From NCBI RefSeq assembly GCF_026343125.1, contig NZ_JAPEMB010000001.1, forward strand, positions 3,291,501-3,355,500: DNA of 64,000 bases. The letters are read 5' to 3'. The position numbers were made by a program, and so were the translations under genes. Below the pieces are notes generated by a model, which was given only the letters and a program-made list of their open reading frames with translations, did no database searches and had not been told where the DNA came from. The DNA comes from Streptomyces sp. NBC_00094. Its GTDB lineage: Bacteria > Actinomycetota > Actinomycetes > Streptomycetales > Streptomycetaceae. Of the stretch, positions 1-6,561 are shown one piece after another (the stretch's first letter is position 1; every line of letters begins with the position of its first letter).

Positions 1-440
1 GTGGCCCCGTTGCCGTCCTTCGTCACCACGTCGGACCCCGTCGCGTCGCCGACCTTCACGTACCCGTCGGCGAGGACCTTCAGGACGCCCACCGGGCTGC
101 TGTGCGCGTAGTCGATCCGGCCGCCGACGAGGAGCGCGGTCGGGCGGGCGTCACCGGGGGCGGTGAAGGTCCCGGCGGTGTGCAGGGAGACGTTGTATCC
201 GGCGCCGTAGGCCAGGTCGCCGCCGACGGCGACGGGGCCCTCGGACTCCGTACTGCCCAGAAGGGCGTTCTTCTCGGTGACGACGCCGAAGCCGTTGTTC
301 CCGGCGACGGGGTTCCCCACGGTCACGGCGACGGCCGCCGCGCGGGGCACGACCGCACCCGCCGGGAGGGCCAGCGCGGCCACGGCACAGGCGGCGGCGC
401 AGGCGGTGAGCCCGAGGGGCGGCTTGGTCGGCTTCGTCAT
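1..440 (-). CDS. Choice-of-anchor A family surface protein (N-terminal part, cut by left edge)
   Basis: The frame opens at ATG 438-440 and runs off the window, giving about 146 residues. The N-terminus (MTKPTKPPLG then an Ala/Leu-rich stretch) is a Sec signal peptide of about 35 residues. After it comes NPVAGNNGFGVVTEKNA and ESEGPVAVGGDL, the hallmark of the choice-of-anchor A (collagen-binding-like) domain of secreted wall proteins. The C-terminal sorting signal expected in this family lies outside the window. No clear Shine-Dalgarno precedes the ATG, so the start is likely but not certain. The exported location is well supported; ligand and role are unknown. Confidence 0.8.
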   Translation of the reverse strand, partial: MTKPTKPPLGLTACAAACAVAALALPAGAVVPRAAAVAVTVGNPVAGNNGFGVVTEKNALLGSTESEGPVAVGGDLAYGAGYNVSLHTAGTFTAPGDARPTALLVGGRIDYAHSSPVGVLKVLADGYVKVGDATGSDVVTKDGNGA

Positions 441-833
441 ACGGAGACGGTCGGGCGGCCCCGCCCCGCGCACCCCGTGACACGCCCGGCCGCCGGTCAG
501 ATGCCGTAACGAATCCACACTCCGGGAGCGCTCCGGCCCTTGCCCCGGTTCTTGCCCCGGTTCTTGCCCCGGTTCTCGTCCCGGCTTCCGTCCCGGGACG
601 GCCTGCGGCCCGGGCCTTTCGGCCCTGTCCGTTCAGGACGTACGGCCCTCCCTGAACGGGCGAAGGGAGGGTTCCGGCGGAGGCCGGGCACCCTAGGCTC
701 GGCTACCAGACGGCGGTCGCCGACGCAGGGCGGCCCCGCGTCGCGCCGGACCGGCAGCAAGCGTCAGCAGGGGCCATGTGCCACTGCCTCGGCTGCTCGG
801 GGAGGGTCCGAACCCTCGGCGAAGGATGATCAG
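441..833. other. Divergent intergenic region with a short 12-bp tandem array
   Basis: This 393-bp gap separates the surface-protein gene (leftward) from the SpoIIE phosphatase gene (rightward). At 541-582 a 12-bp unit (ttgccccggttc and variants) is repeated about three and a half times. A TAGGCT hexamer at about 692-697 is a plausible -10 for the phosphatase gene, which would give a leader of over 100 nt. An open frame continues upstream of the phosphatase start, but its codons look unlike the protein-coding part and I treat it as non-coding. Confidence 0.4.
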
Positions 834-1925
834 ATGGAGATGAAGACACCCGCATACCACTTGGCGACGCACCGGTCATGGGCAGTGCCCAGCGCCGCGA
901 TGAGCATCGTGGTGGTGGCCGCCACCGCGGCGGGACCCGGGTTCGGTCTGCTGCCGCTCTACGCTGCCGGTCCCGCCCTGGCGGCCGCGCGCGGCACCAC
1001 GGTCACGGTGCTGAGCATGGCCGCCGTCGCTGCCGGGCTCTGCCTGTTCAGCGCCACGATGGACGGCAACCTCGGACAGACCCGACTGCTGATCGCCCTG
1101 GGCGGGAACGCCGTCGTCACCGCGGCCGCCTGTTACGTGAGCCGGGTCCGCTGCCGGGCCGAACAGGACCTCGTCGACGTACGGGAGGTCGCGGAGGTGG
1201 TCCAGGACGTCCTCGTCCCGCCGCTGCCGTCGCAGGACGGTCCGATCAGGCTCACCGGTTCGTACCTGTCCGCCACCAAGGCCGCGCGCGTCGGCGGTGA
1301 CCTGTATCAGGCCGTGCACGTCACCGACGGTGTACGGATCATGGTCGCCGACGTCCAGGGCAAGGGCCTCGACGCGCTGCACACCGCCACCCTCGTCCTG
1401 AACGCCTTCCGTGACGCCGCCCGAGGCCCGCACAGCCTGGAGGAGGTACCGGCGCACATCGAGGAGGCGCTGGGCTCCCGTACGGAAGGAGACCGGTTCG
1501 TCACCGGCATCATCGCCGAAGTGCACCACGACGGGACGGTCGACCTGTTGAACTGCGGCCACCCCGCCCCCCTCGTGCGGCGAGCGGACGGCACCCTGGA
1601 GCTCGCCCACCCCGCCGAGCCCGCACCGCCCCTGGGCCTCACCGGCCTCAGAGAGTTCGGCGACCTCGACGCCGCCGCGCCCGTCGCCACCCACCTCGTC
1701 CTGGCCCCCGGGGAACGCATGCTCTTCTACACCGACGGTCTCAGTGAAGCCCGCGACCCGGAGGGCGAGTTCTACCCGGTCCTGGACCGCGCCCAGGGCC
1801 CGCTCGGCCATCCCGAGCCCGACCTGGCCCTGGAGCAACTGCGCGCCGACGTCGAGATCCACACCGGCAGTGGCGGCGACGACGACTCCGCCCTGCTGCT
1901 CCTCCACCTTGAGGGCGTCGCCTGA
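834..1925 (+). CDS. Membrane-associated PP2C/SpoIIE-type serine phosphatase
   Basis: The 363-residue protein starts at ATG 834, with gaagga about 8 bases upstream. Residues about 15-100 form several hydrophobic segments (likely three to four membrane helices). Residues about 130-360 are a SpoIIE/RsbU-type PP2C phosphatase: ARVGGDLYQA, VADVQGKGLDA, LNCGHPAPLV, LFYTDGLSEARD and GDDDSALLLL carry the acidic metal-binding positions. Such enzymes dephosphorylate anti-anti-sigma factors in partner-switching circuits. No sensor domain such as GAF or PAS is present and no anti-sigma partner is adjacent; the nearest HATPase gene is 27 kb away. Confidence 0.88.
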   Translation: MEMKTPAYHLATHRSWAVPSAAMSIVVVAATAAGPGFGLLPLYAAGPALAAARGTTVTVLSMAAVAAGLCLFSATMDGNLGQTRLLIALGGNAVVTAAACYVSRVRCRAEQDLVDVREVAEVVQDVLVPPLPSQDGPIRLTGSYLSATKAARVGGDLYQAVHVTDGVRIMVADVQGKGLDALHTATLVLNAFRDAARGPHSLEEVPAHIEEALGSRTEGDRFVTGIIAEVHHDGTVDLLNCGHPAPLVRRADGTLELAHPAEPAPPLGLTGLREFGDLDAAAPVATHLVLAPGERMLFYTDGLSEARDPEGEFYPVLDRAQGPLGHPEPDLALEQLRADVEIHTGSGGDDDSALLLLHLEGVA

Positions 1926-1936
1926 CCGCGCGCACG

Positions 1937-2221
1937 TCACGCCGCGCGGGCTCTTCTCTCCTCCAGGCAGCCCGGGCACTCGCCCGGTTCCGGGGCGCGG
2001 AAGGCCACCTTGTCGCAGGTCACGCAGGTCTGGATCGGGCCTTGTGGGGCGTCGCGCGGGCGTGCGGGCATGGGCGGCGGCGGCAGGTACTCCTTCAAGC
2101 GGAATCCGAGCAGGCCTGCCCGGCCGGTGAGGTTCGCCGGGAGGCAGGCCGTCAGCGTGCGGACGATCCCCTCCGCGACCGCGCCCCGCGTTCCGCGTTC
2201 CGCTTGACGATATGCAGGTAA
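1937..2221 (-). pseudogene. 3' remnant of an HTH/zinc-ribbon type protein
   Basis: Reading leftward, an open frame ends at the stop 1937-1939 and encodes about 94 residues. It includes YRQAERGTRGAVAEGIVRTL, LTGRAGLLGFRLKEYLPP, and a C-terminal zinc-ribbon-like pair CVTC...CPGC. I recall this as the C-terminus of a common Streptomyces HTH protein family. The frame is blocked by a stop at 2222-2224 and has no ATG or GTG start, so the N-terminal DNA-binding part is missing. The break coincides with the promoter of the next gene, which suggests a deletion or insertion junction. Confidence 0.5.
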
Positions 2222-2240
2222 CTACCTGCATAATCGAATC
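2204..2240 (+). promoter_or_regulatory. Leaderless promoter overlapping a 9-bp palindromic operator
   Basis: TTGACG (2204-2209) and CATAAT (2229-2234) are separated by 19 bp. The -10 lies 6 bases before the ATG at 2241, so the transcript probably starts at or next to the start codon. A perfect inverted repeat, ATGCAGGTA (2212-2220) and TACCTGCAT (2223-2231), fills the spacer and touches the -10. This is the expected place for an ArsR-type autorepressor to block RNA polymerase. Confidence 0.65.
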
Positions 2241-3053
2241 ATGGCCCTCGAAGCGAGAGCGGTGGACGCGGTCTTCAAGGCGCTGGCCGACCCCACCCGA
2301 CGACTCCTCCTCGACCGTCTGCGCGCGTACGACGGCCAGACGCTCCGCGAACTGTGCGAGCACCTGGACATGGCGCGCCAGTCGGCCACCCAGCATCTCG
2401 ACGTCCTCGGCCAGGCCGGACTCGTGACCGTCGTACGACGCGGACGGGAACGGCTCCACTACCTCAACCCCGCGCCGATCCACGAGATCGAGGAGCGCTG
2501 GATCTCCGGGTTCGACAAGCCCCGACTGCTCGCCCTCAGCTCCATCAAGCACCAGGCAGAGGAGTACGCCATGACGACCGAACAGGCCACGTCCGTACCG
2601 ACCTACGTCTACGTCACCTACATCCGCGCGAGCGCCGAACAGGTGTGGCGGGCGCTGACCGACGCCGACCTGACCGCCCGCTACTGGGACCACGCCAACG
2701 TCTCGGACTGGAAGCCCGGTTCGGACTGGGAGCACCGGCGGATCGACGGCTCGGGCACCGTCGACGTCGTCGGCCGCGTGGTCGCGGCGGAGCCGCCGAA
2801 CCGTCTCGTCATCACCTTCGACGACTCGGAGGGCGAGGAGAAGCCCGGCGGGCCGTCGGTCGTGACCTTCCTCGTCGAGCCGCACGAGGAGATCATCCGG
2901 CTCACCGTGACCCACGAGAACCTCCCCAACCGGGAGATGCTGCAGGGGATCTCGACCGGCTGGCCGGCCGTGCTGTCCAACCTCAAGTCGCTGCTCGAAA
3001 CCGGCGAGGTCCTGTCGCCGGCGCCGTGGGAGATGTTCTCCTCCCATGCCTGA
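2241..3053 (+). CDS. ArsR-family regulator fused to an AHSA1/SRPBCC domain
   Basis: The protein has 270 residues. Residues about 1-95 are an ArsR winged helix: VFKALADPTRRLLLDRLRA, LRELCEHLDMARQSATQHLD as recognition helix, then a wing with RRGRERLHYLN. Residues about 110-260 are an AHSA1/Bet v1-like domain (VYVTYIRASAEQVWRALTD...). No Cys/His metal-site cluster typical of SmtB is seen, so the signal may be a hydrophobic ligand held by the SRPBCC cavity; that is inference. The ATG is probably leaderless. An in-frame ATG at 2571 precedes the second domain. The 3' end overlaps the next gene by 8 bp, indicating translational coupling. Confidence 0.85.
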   Translation: MALEARAVDAVFKALADPTRRLLLDRLRAYDGQTLRELCEHLDMARQSATQHLDVLGQAGLVTVVRRGRERLHYLNPAPIHEIEERWISGFDKPRLLALSSIKHQAEEYAMTTEQATSVPTYVYVTYIRASAEQVWRALTDADLTARYWDHANVSDWKPGSDWEHRRIDGSGTVDVVGRVVAAEPPNRLVITFDDSEGEEKPGGPSVVTFLVEPHEEIIRLTVTHENLPNREMLQGISTGWPAVLSNLKSLLETGEVLSPAPWEMFSSHA

Positions 3054-3567
3054 GACCGGGACCGAGATCGAGGCCAGGACCATGACCGAAGCCGAGGCTC
3101 TGCGGAGCGCCTATCGCGATCTGCTCGACGCCGCCGACACCGTGGCCGCCGCCGGGTCCGCGCTCTCCGGACCGCCGGACGGCGAGTGGGGCGCCGAGCG
3201 GATCCTGGCGCACGTCTCCCTCGTCACCGCCACGACCCTCGCCGCCGTCTCCGCCGTCGCCTCGGGCGTGGGGGCGACGTACGACAACCGCGTCGCGCAC
3301 GACCCCTGGACCCTCGACCACGTGGTCGAGCTCGCCGGGGGCGCGGCGGGGCTCCGGGAGCGCATCCGGGTCCACGGCGAGGCCCTGTGCGTGCTCGGCG
3401 TGGGGCCCGCGCTGAGCGAGGCCGAGCTCGGGACCCCCGTACCGACCCTGCTGGTGTCCCACGACACGCTCATGGTGGACGGGCCGGTGCCGCTGCGGGA
3501 CCTCGTCGCGGGGCTCGCGGCGGCCGAGCTCCCCGGACACACGAAGCAGTTGCTGTCCCTCGTGTGA
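3046..3567 (+). CDS. DinB/maleylpyruvate isomerase-like protein
   Basis: The protein has 173 residues from ATG 3046, which overlaps the end of the ArsR-AHSA1 gene. A second start at 3082 (MTEAEAL), preceded by ccagga, would give 161 residues and is equally plausible. The pattern of long helices with DGEWGAERILAHV near residue 50 fits the DinB/MDMPI four-helix fold, in which an early His binds metal. Function is unknown; coupling to the regulator suggests a shared stress or detoxification response. A strong hairpin at 3603-3639 ends transcription. Confidence 0.55.
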   Translation: MPETGTEIEARTMTEAEALRSAYRDLLDAADTVAAAGSALSGPPDGEWGAERILAHVSLVTATTLAAVSAVASGVGATYDNRVAHDPWTLDHVVELAGGAAGLRERIRVHGEALCVLGVGPALSEAELGTPVPTLLVSHDTLMVDGPVPLRDLVAGLAAAELPGHTKQLLSLV

Positions 3568-3602
3568 CACGGGACGCGGGGCGGGCGGGCAGGCGGAACG
3601 CA

Positions 3603-3639
3603 AGAAGGGCCGGAACCTCCGTGGGGTTCCGGCCCTTCT
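3603..3639. terminator. Bidirectional hairpin terminator
   Basis: A perfect 15-bp stem (3603-3617 with 3625-3639) and 7-nt loop lie between the convergent DinB-like and LppU-like genes. Its AGAA/TTCT ends give a short T-rich tail in both directions. Confidence 0.85.
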
Positions 3640-3659
3640 CGGTGTGCGCGTCGGCGCGG

Positions 3660-4049
3660 TTACTTCGCGGCGACCGGCTCCAGGCAGAGCACGAACTTGT
3701 CCGACTCGAGCTGCTGCGCGAGCGCCGCGAACTCCTCGCCGCACTTGTCCAGGTCGAAGGTGTTGTCGATGACCTTGGCGACCTTGAACGTGTCGGCCTT
3801 GCCGGCCGCGCAGTCGACGGTGTCGACCTTCGGGTCGTTCTCCGGGCCGGTCACGGTGACGCACTCGCCGGCCTTCGCGTGCACCGGGGCCTCGCCCGTG
3901 AGGTACGGGACGCCGAGCTTCCACGCGAGGACGGCCACGATCGCGACGAGGACGGCGCCGACCTTCTTCAGGATCTTCTTCCCCTTCGAGGGCGCCTCGG
4001 GGGCGACGGGCTGCTGCTCGGGGGTGAGGGGCGCGGAGGGCGTCGTCAT
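3660..4049 (-). CDS. LppU/SCO3897-like membrane-anchored protein
   Basis: The protein has 129 residues, starting at MTTPSAPLTPEQ (ATG 4047-4049). A basic patch KGKKILKK is followed by one membrane helix (about residues 32-50). The extracellular domain contains AGECVTVTGPENDPKVDTVDC, and further cysteines CGEEF and VLCLE, suggesting two disulfides. The Cys-Val-Thr-Gly and Val-Asp-Cys pattern matches what I recall of the LppU/SCO3897 family. The frame extends upstream to 4112 but the extra residues look non-native. It is convergent with the DinB-like gene. Confidence 0.65.
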   Translation of the reverse strand: MTTPSAPLTPEQQPVAPEAPSKGKKILKKVGAVLVAIVAVLAWKLGVPYLTGEAPVHAKAGECVTVTGPENDPKVDTVDCAAGKADTFKVAKVIDNTFDLDKCGEEFAALAQQLESDKFVLCLEPVAAK

Positions 4050-4110
4050 GAGGGTTCCTTGGGAGGCGCGGACACGATCAGACGCGAACGTTACATGCAC
4101 CAAAACCGGC

Positions 4111-4140
4111 AAAAAGGATCAGGAAGATCCACTTCCCGAT
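4111..4140 (-). terminator. Intrinsic terminator of the kinase operon
   Basis: On the minus strand, ATCgGGAAG and CTTCCtGAT form a hairpin (4118-4140), followed within two bases by a run of five T (4111-4115). This is a canonical U-tract terminator, uncommon in such GC-rich DNA. Confidence 0.7.
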
Positions 4141-4170
4141 CAGATGCCGAGTCGTGACCCTGCCGATCCG

Positions 4171-5751
4171 TCAGGAAGGGCGCCCCAGCTGCCGCTGGTG
4201 CTCCAGCGCCCTTCTCAACTCCACCGGAAGCGGGTGATACGGGCCGTAGGCACGCTCCGCGTCGAACAACAGCCGCTGGAGCTCCGCCTGTCCGGCCGCG
4301 TGCTCCCCCGTCGCCAGGTGCAGCAGCCCGATCCGGTGCCGGATGTCGAAGGCGCGGGCCGGGTCCGCCCCCTGCTCGTAGTACGGCAGGACCGACCTGA
4401 ACTCCGCGAGCGCGGCCGCCGTCTCGCCGAGTTGCTCCCGGCACACCGCCGCGTCGTACCGGAACTGCAGGGTCCCCGGATCCGCCGGGCCCGCCTCCGC
4501 CTCACGGTCCTCCGCGAGGCGGCGCAGCTCCGGCAGCGCGCGACGGTACTGGCCGTCGTCCATCAGCGTCGACGCGTACTGCTTGCGCAGGATGCGGACG
4601 ACCGGCGACCGCTCCCCGTGCTCGGCCGCGGCGGCGGGCAGGATGCCGCCGAGGATGTCCACCGCCTGCGTCAGGGAACCCTCCGCGAGCAGCCGCTTGA
4701 CCTCGTCGACGGCGGCGGCGACATCGGGCCGGGGCGCGTGCGCGGGTACGGGTGGGGGCGTGGGCGTCCCGTACATCCGGGGGTCCGCGGGCGGGGACGC
4801 CGGCTGCGCGGCCGCCGGGGCCGGGGCGGCGGTCGCCGTGCTCCGGTCCGGCCAGGGCGCGTGCGGGCGCAGGAACGGCCGGGTCGGGTCCATCGGCCCC
4901 GCCGGGGCGCCGCGCGCGGGCAGCAGCGGCAGCAGGTGCTCGTACACCTCCTGCGCGCCGGACGGCCGGTCGCGCGGGTCCTTGGCGAGCAGCCGCAGCA
5001 CGAGCGCTTCGAGCGGCTCGGGGATCTCCGGCCTCAGCTGCCGGATCGGCTTCGGCGGCTCGTACAGGTGCCGGTGCAGCACCCCGAGCGCGGTCGAACC
5101 GGAGAAGGGCACGTCACCGCTGAGGAGTTCGTGGAGCAGGGCCCCGAGCGCGTACAGGTCGGTGTACGGGCCGACGGCGCCGCCCATGGCCTGCTCCGGC
5201 GCCATGTACGCCGGGCTGCCGATGGGCGAACCGGTGTGCGTGAGGCGGGTGGTGTCCGTGTCGAGGACGGAGGCGACGCCGAGGTCGAGGACGGTGACCG
5301 TGCCGTCGGGGCGGATCATCACGTTCCGCGGCTTGAGGTCGCGGTGCACGATCGGCACCGCGTGGACGGCGGCGAGGACCGCGCACAGCTGCGCGGCGAC
5401 GCAGACGGCCCACTCCCAGGGGTACGGGTCGTTCTCGGCCAGATGGTCGGCGAGGTCGGCGCCGTCCACGTACTGCATGACGAGGTACAGCTCGTCGCCG
5501 TCGCTGCCCGCGTCGTGCACGGTCACCAGGCCCGGGTGGTCGACCTGCGCCGTCACCCGGCACTCGCGCACGAACCGGCGCCGCAGCTCGTCGGCGGCGG
5601 TCGCGGGCCCGGCGATTCCGGCGGGCCGGAGGAGCTTCACCGCGACCCGGCGGTCGAGCCGCCCGTCGTACGCCGTCCAGACCTGGCCCATGCCGCCCTG
5701 CCCGATGACGGTGGCGAGCTCGTAACGCCCGCCGATGACACGTCCGTTCAC
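4171..5751 (-). CDS. Soluble serine/threonine protein kinase with TPR-like C-terminus
   Basis: The protein has 526 residues. Residues about 10-275 are a Hanks-type kinase: GQGGMGQVW loop, VAVKLL with Lys39, HRDLKPRN (136-143) with the catalytic Asp, DLG (156-158, in place of DFG), and YMAPEQAMGG. A Pro/Ala-rich linker follows (about 275-345). The C-terminal 180 residues are helical with TPR-like spacing (YRRALPELRRLAEDREAEAG...). There is no transmembrane segment and no PASTA domain. The ATG overlaps the stop of the upstream membrane protein by 4 bp (ATGA), so the pair is translationally coupled and that protein may be its partner or substrate. Confidence 0.92.
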   Translation of the reverse strand: MNGRVIGGRYELATVIGQGGMGQVWTAYDGRLDRRVAVKLLRPAGIAGPATAADELRRRFVRECRVTAQVDHPGLVTVHDAGSDGDELYLVMQYVDGADLADHLAENDPYPWEWAVCVAAQLCAVLAAVHAVPIVHRDLKPRNVMIRPDGTVTVLDLGVASVLDTDTTRLTHTGSPIGSPAYMAPEQAMGGAVGPYTDLYALGALLHELLSGDVPFSGSTALGVLHRHLYEPPKPIRQLRPEIPEPLEALVLRLLAKDPRDRPSGAQEVYEHLLPLLPARGAPAGPMDPTRPFLRPHAPWPDRSTATAAPAPAAAQPASPPADPRMYGTPTPPPVPAHAPRPDVAAAVDEVKRLLAEGSLTQAVDILGGILPAAAAEHGERSPVVRILRKQYASTLMDDGQYRRALPELRRLAEDREAEAGPADPGTLQFRYDAAVCREQLGETAAALAEFRSVLPYYEQGADPARAFDIRHRIGLLHLATGEHAAGQAELQRLLFDAERAYGPYHPLPVELRRALEHQRQLGRPS

Positions 5752-6425
5752 CTGCGGTCTTCGCCTTCCCGTCCGTCCTTGCGCAGCAGGTCGCTCAGCT
5801 CGTCGAGCTCGGCGCGGACCTGGTCGATGCGGGGTGCGGTGGGCGGCTGATGGGCCGGGTGGGTCGGGTGGGTCGGGTGGGTCGGTTGAGCCGGGGGCGT
5901 CGGCTGAGCCGGGTGGATCGGCTGGGCCGGGGGCATCGGCTGCGGAGGGGCGCAGATGTACGGGGCGGGGGCCCCGCTCGGGGTCGTCGTGACGGCGCTC
6001 CCGTCCGGCCCGTACACGTATCCGAGCGGCCGGTACGGAGGCGGCACGGGCATCGGCATCGCGCGACGGCGGTCGTGGTGCCGGATCTCCCCGACCAGGT
6101 AGTAGGCGACCGAACCGGCACCCAGGACCAGGATCGTGCCGACCCCGAGGAAGGCCTCCAGGTCGCTGGGCTCCTCATCGGGGCTGGTGCCGATGTACAC
6201 GAACAGGGCGGTGGCCGCGACGAAGGTCAGACCGAAGACCACCCAGTCCCGCACCGTGCGCGTGAGGACCGCCAGACGCAGCAGCGGCGCCCAGGCCAGG
6301 AAGCCGCAGCTGAGCAGCGCGAGCGCGACGAAGAGGACGCGCAGCGCGATCAGACCGCCGGAGGCGGGTCCTGACGGAGACTGCGGGACCTGCGGCGACT
6401 GCGGGGCCTGCGGGGGGCCGTACAT
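5748..6425 (-). CDS. Integral membrane protein with Pro-rich tail, coupled to the kinase
   Basis: The protein has 225 residues from ATG 6423-6425 (MYGPPQAPQSPQVPQ). A Pro/Gln-rich head precedes three hydrophobic helices (about 25-50, 62-85, 95-118). A basic loop (RHHDRRR) and a long Pro-rich cytoplasmic tail follow. Part of the tail is THP repeats encoded by 9-bp tandem units near 5858-5886, and it ends in a charged helix (RAELDELSDLLRKDGREGEDR). I do not recognise the family. The 4-bp overlap with the kinase gene suggests one functional unit. Confidence 0.75.
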   Translation of the reverse strand: MYGPPQAPQSPQVPQSPSGPASGGLIALRVLFVALALLSCGFLAWAPLLRLAVLTRTVRDWVVFGLTFVAATALFVYIGTSPDEEPSDLEAFLGVGTILVLGAGSVAYYLVGEIRHHDRRRAMPMPVPPPYRPLGYVYGPDGSAVTTTPSGAPAPYICAPPQPMPPAQPIHPAQPTPPAQPTHPTHPTHPAHQPPTAPRIDQVRAELDELSDLLRKDGREGEDRR

Positions 6426-6561
6426 CTCGGCTGCTCCTGTGCTCCTGCTCGAACGGATCGGGTAGGAGACGAGCGTATACACCGTCACGGACAACGGTTC
6501 CTGGTTGTACGGAACCGTTGTCGAACGGGACGGGGATTCCCCGGGCGCCCTCAGCCGGCCC

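Noticed and set aside
540..833. N-terminal extension of the SpoIIE phosphatase reading frame
   Set aside because: The extra residues are Arg/Pro-rich, include a repeat-derived stretch, and a well-placed ribosome-binding site precedes ATG 834.
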